Source: Reticulitermes lucifugus
Lineage: Eukaryota > Arthropoda > Insecta > Blattodea > Rhinotermitidae
Length of the DNA: 20,693 nucleotides
Direction of reading: 5' to 3'
Assembly (NCBI GenBank): GCA_026260175.1
Contig: JAKCWW010000341.1
Span: 842 to 21,534, forward strand
Shown here: piece after piece, positions 1 to 10,599 of the stretch
Numbering within the stretch: the stretch's first letter is position 1
Layout of the letters: the number at the start of each line of letters is the position of its first letter
The notes under the pieces: model-generated
Told to the model about the DNA's origin: nothing
The model's database searches: none
Seen by the model: the letters and a program-made list of their open reading frames with translations, nothing else
Translations under genes and position numbers: made by a program

Positions 1-2
1 TA

Positions 3-545
3 TGGAGGATCGCCATCAACGTCTCCAAGAGCAATGCTATGCTCTTTGCGAAGGCAGGGTGGCAGTTCCCCAAGCCTCGACCGGTGCAGTTCCTAGGGGA
101 GCCAATCCAATGGGTCGACACAGCCCGGTATCTGGGAGTGATCCTGGATACACGGATGACCTGGTCGCCTCATATCGTCCAGGTCACGAAGAAAGCTGCC
201 CAACGACTGGGCCTGCTTAGCTCTCTCCTTCACAGGAAAAGCGGTCTGTCCATCAGGAACGGAGTTCTGCTGTATAAGCAGCTCATATGGCCCATGATGG
301 ACTATGCGTGCCCCATTTGGAGGTCCGCTGCCTGCAGCCACCTCAGAAAGCTGCTGGTCTTTCAATCCAAGTGTCTTCGCATTGCTACTGATGCACCTTG
401 GTACATCAGTAACGCGCAAATTCAGGAGGATTTGGGAGTTCCTTTCTTTGCTGAACACATCAGAACCCTAACCGAGAGTTACGACTCAAATTTAGCTGGT
501 GTGGGGAACCCCTTAGTTCAGCAATTCGGCAGATATTTAAGCTGA
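3..545 (+). CDS. Jockey-like non-LTR retrotransposon reverse transcriptase, C-terminal part (5' end outside window)
   Basis: This is the C-terminal end of a LINE polymerase, which copies the element's RNA into DNA at the insertion site. The frame is open from base 3, before the first ATG at 39, so the gene starts left of the window. Visible hallmarks are INVSKSNAMLF near residues 6-15, the thumb-like RYLGVILD at about 42-49, LLHRKSGLSIRN at about 75-86, the CPIW block near 103-106, QSKCLRIATDAPWY at about 121-134, and DLGVPFF further on. That order is typical of the region after the catalytic domain in jockey-clade elements. The catalytic FADD block lies outside the window. The 180-codon frame is uninterrupted to a TGA at 543-545, which suggests a fairly young copy. 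It is GC-richer than the rest of the window. I am confident of the family but not of the exact clade. Confidence 0.87.
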   Translation, partial: WRIAINVSKSNAMLFAKAGWQFPKPRPVQFLGEPIQWVDTARYLGVILDTRMTWSPHIVQVTKKAAQRLGLLSSLLHRKSGLSIRNGVLLYKQLIWPMMDYACPIWRSAACSHLRKLLVFQSKCLRIATDAPWYISNAQIQEDLGVPFFAEHIRTLTESYDSNLAGVGNPLVQQFGRYLS

Positions 546-771
546 CCGAGGGCTAACCCAAGTCGCCTAGCTGAAAGCTACGGGGGACAGGTCAGTAGAT
601 ATGTCGAGGCCCAAAATGTGGCCAAATCGACACCGAATCCTGCATAGCACCCATTAACTAGGCGCTTTTCGAATACCCTGACTGGGGTTTTCCGTGATTT
701 TCCTCAGTTGTAAGGTGAATGCCAGGGTATAATAACAAAAAGTCGGGGCACGGCTCGCACTCCCCCCCCCC
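546..771 (+). mobile_element. Probable 3' untranslated tail of the LINE, ending near a C10 run
   Basis: This non-coding DNA follows the reverse transcriptase stop directly and keeps its higher GC content. The stretch around 660-725 (taggcgctttt, then ccctgactggggttttccg, then cagttgtaaggtgaatgcc) matches my memory of a motif dispersed in termite, cockroach and orthopteran genomes, usually at the 3' end of non-LTR elements. A run of ten C residues at 762-771 closes it. The exact end of the LINE is not determined. The part after about 640 could belong to a separate short repeat. Confidence 0.5.
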
Positions 772-837
772 AAACCGGTAGGGCTAAATTACTCGTGTGT
801 AGGTTTTAGATCCCGCGCGAATTGTGAAAATGCCACT

Positions 838-854
838 CTGGGTTCAAATCCCAG
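838..854 (+). promoter_or_regulatory. tRNA-like T-arm / pol III B box
   Basis: A five-base-pair stem, CTGGG with CCCAG, encloses the seven-base loop TTCAAAT, exactly as in a tRNA T-arm. The rest of the cloverleaf cannot be drawn, so this is best read as the internal promoter remnant of a tRNA-derived SINE. Confidence 0.5.
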
Positions 855-1070
855 GGAGCCATCCAACCAAAATATTCCCCCCACTTAGAAAGACTATACG
901 CTCCTAGAGCTGTAACCTTCGGTATGCCAGGTCCCGACCTAAACGAGACCATAAATTTTTGGCGTAAGCAAAATCCTCAGTTATAGAATAAAGAGTCTGT
1001 TATCGAGCCCAGCAATGCGGTCAAACGCAGGAATGGCCAAACAGATCAAGATCCGCCCTTAGTTAGCACT

Positions 1071-1090
1071 TTGGTTGGTTGGTTGGTTGG
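1071..1090 (+). repeat. (TTGG)5 microsatellite
   Basis: Five perfect tandem TTGG units mark the boundary between the SINE-like unit and the next GC-rich block. Confidence 0.9.
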
Positions 1091-1340
1091 CCGACCAGTA
1101 TCATTCACTCAACGGTCAGTCGACATCCAGGCAGCAGCAAAGGAGTAAGCTAGTCTTCGGACACCCAAAGGAGTAGAGCTGTAGCCACATCAAGCCTGCT
1201 GTCGACCAACACATTAACCTGCACCACACGGGCGTCTCCATCTCTCTCCGCCCTCGTTTACAGCAGCAGCCAAGCAGCACACTGGTCAGCGAGCTTCTCT
1301 CTCCGCTCCCAATTCAAAGGCACCACTATACAAGCGCACT
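1091..1340. other. GC-richer unassigned block
   Basis: This block has higher GC than the DNA that follows, with several gcagcagc-like triplets, a pyrimidine-rich stretch (tctccatctctctccg near 1237) and no long open frame. It could be more of the neighbouring retroelements or an untranslated exon. Nothing in it decides between these. Composition drops sharply to AT-rich after about 1370. Confidence 0.3.
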
Positions 1341-1939
1341 TGCACGTGCGGCTAACTCATTACAAACGACCTCACTCGAGATACTGTATATTTGCTGAAG
1401 TAATGATAAATAAGCTGAGTGGAAGTTACTACTGCATTATTTCTTGTAAAAGAAACCTGCAAGCATCCACCACAAGTACTTTTCTTCATTCTAAATTGTT
1501 TTATACTGTTGAAGAATATTTTAATTGTGAATAGGTTCTCAACCTAAGCTAATGTTCTGAATGACTGTATTTGCTTTTTAATGTTTGTTATTCATATGTA
1601 TATTACGCAAATATTAGTATCTTCAGATTGCTTTATTATATGTGTATGGTTGTACAGTTAGGCTTAGTAAGATTCCAAATTTTATAATTTTGACTAAACC
1701 TGATTTAGGTTTGATCTCTTGCCTTGAATCAGCGATCATGATGTAATTTCTCTTGCACTTGTGGTGTTGGTGATGTGTCTTGCTTCTTGTATTTGTTTTT
1801 TGTTAATATGTTTGTGTATTCTGTTTTGTTCATTTGTATTAGACTATTTCTACATCCTGCGGTTTCTTTTAACAGAGGATTTATTGAATGTAATAAAGAT
1901 GAAATGAAATGTAACTGCCACATGGTATTCCACAGTGCA
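1341..1939. other. AT-rich DNA, no gene seen
   Basis: Short open frames on both strands (for example 1340-1534 plus) show no recognisable motif. The right end, near 1860-1939, may include the 3' end of the neighbouring mariner relic, whose boundary I could not fix. Confidence 0.5.
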
Positions 1940-2830
1940 TCAGCCATGTAATGATGACTTCACAGGTCTATCTTTTACTGGAAAAACAGGTGAGAATCTG
2001 ATGGTGTGAGGTCAGGACAGTAGTGTGGGTGTACTAACACTGCCTCAGTAGTATGCACAATTGTGTGGCCTGTGTCATGGAGGAACAACACCTCCAACAA
2101 ATTTGTTGTGGGATAAACTCAACAAAGACAAGCATTCAGACATCATGTTTGAATATAGTGGTAGAATTTACTGTTGTCTCCACCACCCAAAACAAGATCA
2201 CACTAATAATACCTTTCTCATCCTAAAAATTGTAACCATGATTTTTTTCTTCTCACTGTGCACTCTTGAATTTCTCCTGCCTTGGGATGTCATGTGGTGC
2301 TGTTCCATCATTTGCCATTTGGATTCAGGGTCAAAATTATGGACCCAAGAAGACCTCACCTGTATCATACCAGTGTGAAAGATAGGGGATTACTTCCCTT
2401 GCTGATTTATGTTCATCTGTTAGCATTTGTAGTACCCAATGAACACAGAGCTTGGAATACACAATCTCTTCAGTAATTACCTCTACCCTGCTTTTACCAA
2501 TGGATAGGGCAGAGCATAAATCATCTGTCATTATGCAACAGTAACCACATATCAGTTCATCAACCCAGCTGACATGGTTGGGCATTACTGCAGTGCAAGG
2601 GCAATGACTCCATGGCTTGTCAGGAAGATCTGCTCCTACTGTTCAGTTTGTTTAATTCATCTGACACATCACACAGTACTCACTTGGAGCAAAAATTAAT
2701 GAATACAAGTCAACTTCTTACCTTCAGCAGCCAAGAACTTGATCACTGCTCATTGTTTTTAACATACCTCAATCCATGCCAACTGTGGTGCTGCCATCTG
2801 TCAAGTGAAACACTTGAGACTATCCAAATG
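1940..2830 (-). pseudogene. Decayed mariner transposase (SETMAR-like subfamily), minus strand
   Basis: This is a cut-and-paste transposase relic read on the minus strand through several frameshifts and stops. In transposase order it shows VDEL (near 2560), then YSKLCVHWVLQMLTDEHKSA (about 2395-2480), WVHNFDPESKW (about 2325-2357), a DEKGIISV block (about 2200-2225), FLHD (aspartate codon 2074-2076) and CPDLTPSDSHLF (1984-2020, aspartate codon 1996-1998). These match the mariner order of helix-turn-helix, linker, GDETW, HDN and SPDLAPSD. The first catalytic aspartate seems lost: the expected GDETW is altered and out of frame. The second and third aspartates share a frame but are only 25 residues apart instead of 34, so about nine codons are deleted. 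No terminal repeats were found. The element is inactive. Confidence 0.77.
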
Positions 2831-3756
2831 AGAATGATCAAGGATTTCACTCATGTAGTTAGTGGTTATTCCCATAAAAAATTTAAGGAGACTGACTATT
2901 TACCTGACAAGACACATAAATATGATGTGTTCTGAAAGGTAACACAGCACTATGGAAACTTAAAACTCATTTTGTACTTATGGTACCCTTTCAGCAGTAA
3001 CATACACAAAGAGCTCTTTCAAAGTTCAAAATCATAACAGTGAAATATCCTACAGGATAAGGAATTTGTATACCTTTGGAGGAAAATGGGAATACTAGAC
3101 GTCTGGACATTTTGAAGGTAAAAGAACCCTAAACAAATGCTGCATGCAAACCCAAGACCAACAGCATAATGGGTAAAGATGCCTGTCAACAGGATTCAGA
3201 GAATATAAATTACTTCCCAGTAAAATCTTTAAGAAATAGATTTGATCACGAATTTATTTATACATATGAATTAAAAGGTACAGAATTGAACTTTGTAGTG
3301 TCCAGACTGCAACACCTTTTGGCTTTTACACAGTTGATATAACCTCTATTCTGTCCAAACCATCATGGGTTTCCTTCACAGTACCCAACACATTAACGTA
3401 TTGTAAAATATCCCCTTTATTGTAATGTCATGGTACATCAGCAGTATTTGATTTTGCATATCAAAACACAGAGAACTGTAGAAATATTTCTTCCTTTACC
3501 CAATTAAACAACTCAAATTACATAAAAACAGAAAACAATACCATAAATAAAAGTGGCAATAAGAGTTAACATCATTGCACAAAAAACGTAAATTACAAAA
3601 ATCTATGTGGTTTTATGGTACATCGTCTTTGGTCACACTAGCTCTGTATTTGAAATTAAGCTGTTTATATTGATCTGGTTTTAAAAAAAGGTAAGAAACC
3701 ATGTACGAAACCTAGTAAAGAGAAGAAATAATGTGTATACATGTAAAAAACATTAT
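2831..3756. other. AT-rich DNA, no gene seen
   Basis: No open frame with recognisable motifs occurs on either strand. The start may include the 5' end of the minus-strand mariner. The rest is AT-rich unique-looking DNA, either intergenic or long 3' UTR of the minus-strand gene. Confidence 0.5.
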
Positions 3757-3808
3757 CACACACACACAGAGAATATATCTGGTATATATATATATGTATA
3801 TATATATA
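3757..3808. repeat. (CA)6 and interrupted (TA)n microsatellites
   Basis: CA dinucleotides run from 3757 to 3768. After a 14-base gap, a TA tract at 3783-3808 is interrupted once by a G. The TA tract is nearly self-complementary. Confidence 0.9.
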
Positions 3809-5342
3809 ACATGTTTTCGTTGTTTCCAAAACCTCAAAAACATTTCACATGTACATTCTTCTTATATAAAAAATTATACATTGTTCATTATATAAAAAAC
3901 TAAAATCTCATATCAGGCATCTCTCATCAGCACATAGATCACTTTGCCTCTTTTAACAAAATGTGTTTCAAATGCACAAGCTAGGGTAAATTTACATAAA
4001 AACAACAATTGCACTGGAAGCACATATTTAAAATATAAAAGAAAGAAAAATTATACTGGCACAAGGACTGCCCGTTATTGTTTCTTAGAAATTAGATAAG
4101 TATTAAGAAATGTATGGAGTATAGTTTTGAAAACACAAGAGAAATATGCATACAAACATTTAAAGAGATCTGCATTGTTACATTCTATTATGCGGGTAAA
4201 ACACACAAAGTGCATGTAGAATTCAAATTGGAAAGTGTCTAAGTGAAAATGGGAAGCAAGTACATGAAATGGTCCTGTTTCTGCTGATTCTTAGATGATG
4301 AGATTACCTTTGAGGTTCAACAGAATTTCCATGTTGTAAGGGTGGTTTGAAGCAATGTCTTCATTCATCCACTTATGACACCATGCCTTTTTTATATACC
4401 CCAGTATAAATTTTCCATTTAAATGGACAAGAAGGCATAAATGCTCAGATACAAAAAGACCATGCATTACAAATGAAAAGGAAATTTTATACTATAATTA
4501 AGATAGATAAAACAACAAAAAAAATAATGAGGAATGAGTGAAGGAAAGGGGTGATTTTCATTAACAGCTCCACATTCATTTACAATTTGTGGACATCTTC
4601 TTTTAACCCCTCGTTAAAGTTGAGACATATAGAATTATTATATATATGTATATAATTTATCTTGCTCCAGATAGAAAACTTCTACATTCTTAACATAAAG
4701 AGAAAGGTTATTTAAAAATATGTACCGTGAGCAAGAGAAATATTCATTATTTACAAAAGTGTGAGATTATTAATATCTGTGGGACCTCATCAGCATTTGA
4801 CCCCATTTCTTCAATATAATTATAATTATAATAATTGCATCTCAGTATGTATCTATATATATCTTCTTTCATTTATATTTATAATATATATATATATCAC
4901 ACCTTGTGATTCTATGAAATCAATCTTTTGTTTTTAGGCTGAAGAATAGAAAAATTCCTTATGTGCATGTGTGCACCATAAGAGCACATACACTGGATGG
5001 GAAACTGCCCCGTATAACCAATCAGTTCCCATCAATCTGGGGAATGGGACACGTGCACTCCTGATAACATTAACGGCTTAGAATCAGGCAAAGGATATAA
5101 AAAATTCTTCTCTACATATTATTGTCAAACCCATATACACAGCTCACACACTTGGAAGTATCAACAATTCGCTTCACCTCTAGACTGTTACTGGAATGAT
5201 GAATATGTTGTTAGCTTCTTTAAAACAACAAATACAACATATACCTATACATGGGGTTCCTTGCACGTATCGATGTGAGAGCGTTTAATGCAAAGACACT
5301 TTGATTCGTTTTTACACACTAAATACTTTACACTTTTATCTA
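3809..5342. other. Very AT-rich DNA with short TA tracts, no gene seen
   Basis: TA-rich tracts occur near 4638-4655 and 4855-4898. No open frame longer than about 60 codons appears on either strand. The stretch 4936-5100 is less AT-rich than its surroundings but shows no motif I recognise. Confidence 0.5.
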
Positions 5343-5361
5343 AATAATAATAATAATAATA
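5343..5361. repeat. (TAA)n microsatellite
   Basis: Six tandem TAA/ATA triplets, followed by degenerate copies. Confidence 0.85.
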
Positions 5362-7495
5362 TTAATAATTTACTGTAATATTCTCTGAGAACCACAGCAC
5401 ACAAATAATAATGTATGTGAATCAATAAATCACCATCTTAGTATGAAACTGTTAACCTAACTGAGCTCATTTATTAACACTCCTACATGTTTTGATCATA
5501 CTTGACCATCAGCAAAATCCTCTACAATTATAGTGGGAATTATAATAAAGTTTTGCATCAGTCTCTATTAGTGCAGTCTGTAGCAGAGCTGTCTAAAATA
5601 AATTGATTCGGTTACTGTATATCTATTTTGTAAGAGATAAATACCTAGCATTAAATGATGTGATAATAGTACTTGTGTGCTACATATATCGAGGTACAGT
5701 GTGGTGGCACATGCACAGTCCTTTCTTACTTTCCTCACTGATGACTCTTTCTTAAGTTTCTCCAGAAATGTTTCACCTGAGATGATAGTGAGTTCTCACC
5801 TCAGCAGGGACCTGTACTTGGTTTTTCCAAAATTTGTCTTGGCACTGTGTTTCAACTGTGATTGTGGTATCAGTGCTCAAGGACCTGCCGATACATTCTG
5901 GTAAGACATCTTTGCTTTCATAGAGTTATTTTTTCTATTTCTTTATGTACCATGCAGGTAAATCATGTCTTTTGCTACAGTTTATTTCTCATTTTTCTTG
6001 AATGGTCAAATTCTTGTTCACATTTTACTGGTTTGAGCCTTTCGTTTTTTGTCTTTAATCAATCGTTACAGTGCCTTTAATCCAGTGGATACTATTAAAC
6101 TCTACATATATTATTTGACTTGGATTTGTGTATGTATATTTTCTTTCCCCATACATGCACACATATTTTCTGTTATTTGGGTCCTACAGAACTTAAGTTG
6201 ATACGATATATGGTGTAAGCCCAGTAACAGAGTAAGGAGAGGCATAATTCAGTTATAATTCCTGTTATAAACTTGTCTGCTTGTACTATTGAAAGAACTG
6301 GATGTTAAAAATTAGTTAAAGTTGTTTCTTCAGAAATAAAATCCAATTAAGTATTAAATTCTGATTATCATTTAATACCCCACCTTCACCACACCAGAGT
6401 AAATTGGTAAACAGTGTGACCTAACTGTAAATAGTAATTAACATGTTAACAATGTACAGTTACAGAATAGTGATCCAAGGTGCCAATGATATTCAGCAAC
6501 AGTTAAAAATATGTAATATAAATATTTACACCACATTTTAGAAAATACATGCAATTCATAGGTCTGATTGTATTATAAAAATATGTGAACAATTTCCAGC
6601 TTAACTAATTCTTAAACAGCCTGCTAAATTTTGTTTCATTAAATTTGAAGGAAAACTCTAAGAAATGCTTTATTTGTAAGGGAATGCATGAAGCAATTAA
6701 ATCCTCAAATTCAGATTCTGGTCTTTAGATACTACACTGAGCATTTAATTCTGGCATCACAAAGTTAAATCACACTTGTTTTTTAGAAAGAGGATGACAA
6801 TATGTCATCGTTCTTATCGCCACGTTGTCTGGTCATGACATTAGTATCATGTCTTAGTAGGTTACAGTTCGGATGTCCATTTAATTTCAGTACATCCGTC
6901 AACAACTCTATCGTCCATGTTTGCAAAATGCTTTTCATCTACCTCCAGAAGAACCTTCCATTCAATATGGTTGTATTCAAAACAAAATGTGTGCACCATT
7001 ATTTTCATGCAAAGCTGAAGACTACAAAATCTACATACATCAGCAGTTTGCATTCAGTTATCCATTTCCTACAATAAAATTACATATCGAACCAGAATAA
7101 AAATAACTACACTCATGTAAAATTACTGTTAAATATTTTAAAACTAGCAGAAAAATTAGCCTAACCTACACCCACAATCTGTAATTTGAATTGACTTTCA
7201 AATTGAGAAAAACTATCAAAACTGTGGGTAATGTATTGAAATTAAATGAACATTGTAAGAACGAACTACTAAGGCATCATATAAATGCTACCATTGCACC
7301 ACAAACAATTGGCAATAACAGCCACATCCCATTTTTATCCTTGTTCTCATTCTCAAAACTTGTGTGATTTTATATAAGTAAGATGGCAGATATGATGCTC
7401 ATAACAATACCTTCCTATCTACATGACTGGCAATCTCACAAAATGACAGGAGACAGAAATATAAAAAATGGGTGTTACACAATAATCAAAACTTA
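5362..7495. other. AT-rich DNA, no gene seen
   Basis: Several short open frames (5677-5904, 5862-6080 and 6802-7077 plus; 6862-7053 minus) overlap one another on both strands. They carry no domain, signal or repeat I recognise and are of a length expected by chance. I see no promoter, RNA gene or transposon end here. Confidence 0.5.
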
Positions 7496-7550
7496 ATCCT
7501 TCATTGGATTATATTTATAATTTCATCCTTCATTGGATTATATTTATAAT
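7496..7550. repeat. Two-copy tandem duplication, period 29 bp
   Basis: A 26-base unit (atccttcattggattatatt plus six more bases) occurs at 7496-7521 and again at 7525-7550 without a mismatch. A short taattaattaatta tract follows near 7556-7575. Confidence 0.9.
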
Positions 7551-8162
7551 AAAACATAATTAATTAATTAATTTCTAATTTATGCTGCTGTACCAGTACA
7601 GCAGTTGATATCAAGAATAATTATTCAGTGTACTACTATCACATGTGACTTAATACCACACACATATCTGTTACAAAATAGATTTACAGTAATAGAACAA
7701 ATTTATTTTAGAAATAGCTGCACTACAAACTGGACAAGTACAGACACAGACTGGCATAAAACCAATTGTAATTCCTATTATAATTCTAGAGGATCTCCCT
7801 GATGGTCAAATACAACCAAAACATGCAGGAGTGTTAATAAATGAATGATTTTATGCTACGATGGTGATGTACCAACACATATGAATGCATGCATGGTTTA
7901 AGATGAATACAATTAAATTATTATGTGTATCTGAAAGCATTTTAATATGAAAGGAAGCTTTCCCAAATGTGTTCATAAATAAAATACTTAAAAAATCAGT
8001 TATGGAATTACTATTTTACTTTATTTTAAATGCTTTTTTAACATTATGTATACTACACATTACTTCATACTGAAAAACAAATGCTTCAATTTCTAGAGAG
8101 AAAAATATTATAGTGAACTCCTGAGTATTTGTGTGAGATTATGCGGATGGGAAATAGCAAAC
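7551..8162. other. AT-rich DNA, no gene seen
   Basis: The stretch contains a small palindrome near 7585-7605 (ctgctgtac, three bases, tacagcag) and an unremarkable open frame at 7605-7802. Nothing else is recognisable. Confidence 0.45.
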
Positions 8163-8451
8163 GTATATAGACAGGACAGGGGTGGAAGTTAGCAGGAGTA
8201 TATAGACAGGACAAGGATACAAGTTAACAACAGTACATAAACAGGACAGCAATGAGAATTAACAGGGTACATGAACCAGACAGGGATGGGTGTTAGCAAA
8301 AGCATATAGACAAGACAGGGATGAGAGTTAACAAGAATACATAGACAGGAAGTTAAAAGGAGTATATAAACAGGAGAGGGATGACAGTTAACAAAAGTAC
8401 ATAGAAAGACAGGGATGGGAATTTGCAAGAGCATACAGACTGGACAAGGAT
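8163..8451. repeat. 35-bp minisatellite, about eight diverged copies
   Basis: Units start near 8163, 8198, 8233, 8267, 8302, 8337, 8362, 8397 and 8431. Spacing is 35 bases, with two units of 34 and one shortened to 25 by an internal deletion. The plus-strand core is roughly gtacatagacaggacaggg followed by atgagagttaacaaa. A repeating hydrophobic peptide can be read on the minus strand (8189-8479), but 35 is not a multiple of three, so the array rotates frame at each copy. I treat that reading as an artefact of the repeat. Confidence 0.9.
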
Positions 8452-9550
8452 CTTGGGGAAATAGAAATATTTGGTTCATTATTTACCATAATCATTCAGC
8501 TTTTGTATCATGTGCACCATTAAGTGTGTTTGTGTATTCTTTTGTTAATGTGAGGAGTCTATTTGTATTATATTGTCATAAGAACCCACCAATAGCTGAG
8601 ATACAGAAGTCACAGCTAGAAATGAACAGTATTTTGTTTACTAGTCAAATCAATGCTTGTCCAGACACTATGGCTAACACAGTGACATCACTGGCAATTT
8701 CTAATTTATGCTCTTTAACAACCCAGGTTTGAATGTCTCCATTACAGTTTTCACACTGATCAAGATAAAACACTTCATATCATATACTTATATATCACAT
8801 TGTGACCACAACAATTCCATTAGTTTCTTCTCTTATCTGCTATAATCTGAGAAGCCATGAGCCAGTGTGGGAACTGCTATAGCATTACTCACAGCACTTT
8901 CTCTGTTGTGGTTCTTACATTCCTCTGATTTTATATATACACCGTCTCAATAGCAACAAATCATGTAACAAATATTTTATTAAAATAATTGGCACTAAAA
9001 TAAAAGTCCTATGTAATTAATAATCATATATATACATATAACTTTTAAAAAACTAGTGTCTTAAGAGGTACTCTATTAATAGAGGGAAGAAATTAAAATA
9101 TTGCATCAAATTGTCACTTCCACCTTTATAATGAAAAATTATTCTTTAGTGCCATTATTAAAAGTGTTTTGCTTAAAGGAATTCAAAGAAAAACAATGTG
9201 CCCAATTCCTTATCTACAAGCACTACTACTGGCCAAGAAGTCCCATTAGTATATAAGTCAGATCACATGAGGTAATTAAGATCTGATGGAGTAAAGCTAC
9301 TTTCAGCTAACAGCAATTCTAAGTCCCTTCTAAGGCTCATATATAAATTGGTTCAAAGAGGCAATGTGGACAAGAAAATAACCAGTAAAGTGGGCTCGTG
9401 GAAGGAAATAGCCATTTATGTGGCAGTAACAAACGCTGTGACATGTTTCCAAAGATGATTACATGGAGATTACATGGACTGGGAACATATTTTTAGCAGT
9501 CCAGAATAAGTAACATTACATAAACCTCCACACTGCAGTCTTATAGACTG
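8452..9550. other. AT-rich DNA, no gene seen
   Basis: An open frame at 8415-8732 plus starts inside the minisatellite and has no recognisable domain. The rest is AT-rich with no visible transposon termini. Confidence 0.5.
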
Positions 9551-9740
9551 TTATGTCATGTGAGTACCAGTGTTTTGGGGGAATGTACTGCCTCCATTTT
9601 GAGGGTGCACTTCTCCCCAGAGATGGTAACAGTACATGACTCTGCAATACTGGTGTCCATCCACCAGACTACATGGTATCATAATCCAGAACACCACAAC
9701 ATGAATGTTCACCAACAAGAAAACCCCCCCAAGACATAAA
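9551..9740 (-). mobile_element. Dispersed insect repeat fragment (FWxxxPCSLVDG type)
   Basis: The minus-strand conceptual translation contains HVVVFWIMIPCSLVDGHQ near 9655-9712, then VHPQNGGSTFPQNTGTH. I remember FWVVTPCSLVxGYQ followed by a GGSTFLRNVGT-like phrase from many predicted proteins in termite, aphid and other insect genomes, where it marks a common interspersed repeat and not a real gene. That match is from memory and the family name is uncertain; a tRNA-derived SINE or a non-autonomous DNA element are both possible. The open frame extends to 9862, but only the part up to about 9740 resembles the repeat. Confidence 0.6.
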
Positions 9741-9952
9741 AAAAAACAAATTACACAATGAAATAGAAGCAGAGAACCTACCCTCCAGATATTCACTAAA
9801 GACCAAGTCTGAAATAATGATGCATGTCGGTTTCTGTATTTATACACACAGGTTAAATACATAAACCAATGTGTGCTTTGTCAGGCATGTGGCTAAACAG
9901 GGTGCTTTACAGTAAATCAAATTACATGACATCAAATGGTATGTTTATAGTG

Positions 9953-10105
9953 AATAATGAACTGGAATGTGCAAAGAAGTGGCCACGATCTAATTTGAGG
10001 TGCTATCCTGGTATCTGCCTGGATGCACTCAGGAAATCCACACAATACCTGTCAGGTTTATGGTTTATTAAGTCGAGATTTGAGCCCAGGAACGGACAAT
10101 TATGA
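9953..10105 (+). mobile_element. Second dispersed insect repeat fragment (LRYYPGICLEGLRK type)
   Basis: The plus-strand conceptual translation contains SNLRCYPGICLDALRKST (about 9989-10042) and ends in SRFEPRNG just before 10105. This resembles a phrase I remember from spurious insect gene models, of the form LRYYPGICLEGLRKTTKN followed by RFEPG. The fragment lies 210 bp from the previous repeat and on the opposite strand. A sequence near 10077-10087 (gatttgagccc) faintly resembles a pol III B box. The identification rests on memory of the translated phrase. Confidence 0.55.
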
Positions 10106-10599
10106 AGCAGGAATTCTACTCATCTGTGGTGTTAGATAGTATAAATGGCTAAATAAGGAAACAACTTGACAGTATATAAAAATAATAAATCAGATAGATC
10201 TATTTCCTGAGTATTTCAATGCAAGCAGTACACCTTGCAAAATGTTTGATCATACCATCAAATCAGACTAGATAAGGCTGGGAGACATTTGAAGTAAATC
10301 AGAGTCTAAAATGGGCTGAAGTTAAAGAATCCTTCAGACACTCAGAAGAAAGGTGTTAGTATATATGAACAAAATGTATGACATGTCTTATTAGTTTGCT
10401 TAATTGCCATAATGAAAATTCATTTTTCAGAATGTCTGCCTTAAGCTTAAACGAAAAACAACATTTAAAGTTAAATTTTGGTGCTGAGATCACCCATCAT
10501 ACTGCTTCACATGGTTACTAACATGGTTTAAACCTGCTGTCTAATTGATTCTATAAATCTCAGCCTGTTCCTTGTATTCAGAAATATGACAATTACACA

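Larger units (their letters stand above)
772..1090 (+). mobile_element. SINE-like unit: tRNA-type B box and (TTGG)5 tail
   Basis: At 838-854 there is a perfect T-arm: stem CTGGG, loop TTCAAAT, stem CCCAG. It contains the RNA polymerase III B box GGTTCAAATCC (841-851). No convincing A box or matching acceptor strand lies 50-60 bases upstream, so it is not a functional tRNA gene. The unit ends at 1071-1090 in five perfect TTGG copies, and short simple-sequence tails are common at the 3' ends of SINEs. A tRNA-derived head plus simple tail suggests a SINE of about 300 bp, but the left boundary is a guess. It could also be the 3' end of the preceding LINE. Confidence 0.4.

Noticed and set aside
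93..458. 121-codon open frame on the minus strand
   Set aside because: It is antisense to the reverse transcriptase frame, which has clear family motifs.
838..854. A tRNA gene
   Set aside because: Only the T-arm is recognisable. No matching acceptor strand, D-arm or anticodon arm can be drawn upstream.
8163..8451. CRISPR-like array
   Set aside because: Units are contiguous without unique spacers, and the context is an insect genome.
8189..8479. Repeating hydrophobic peptide on the minus strand
   Set aside because: It comes from a 35-bp tandem repeat. The period breaks frame from copy to copy, so no selected protein repeat exists.
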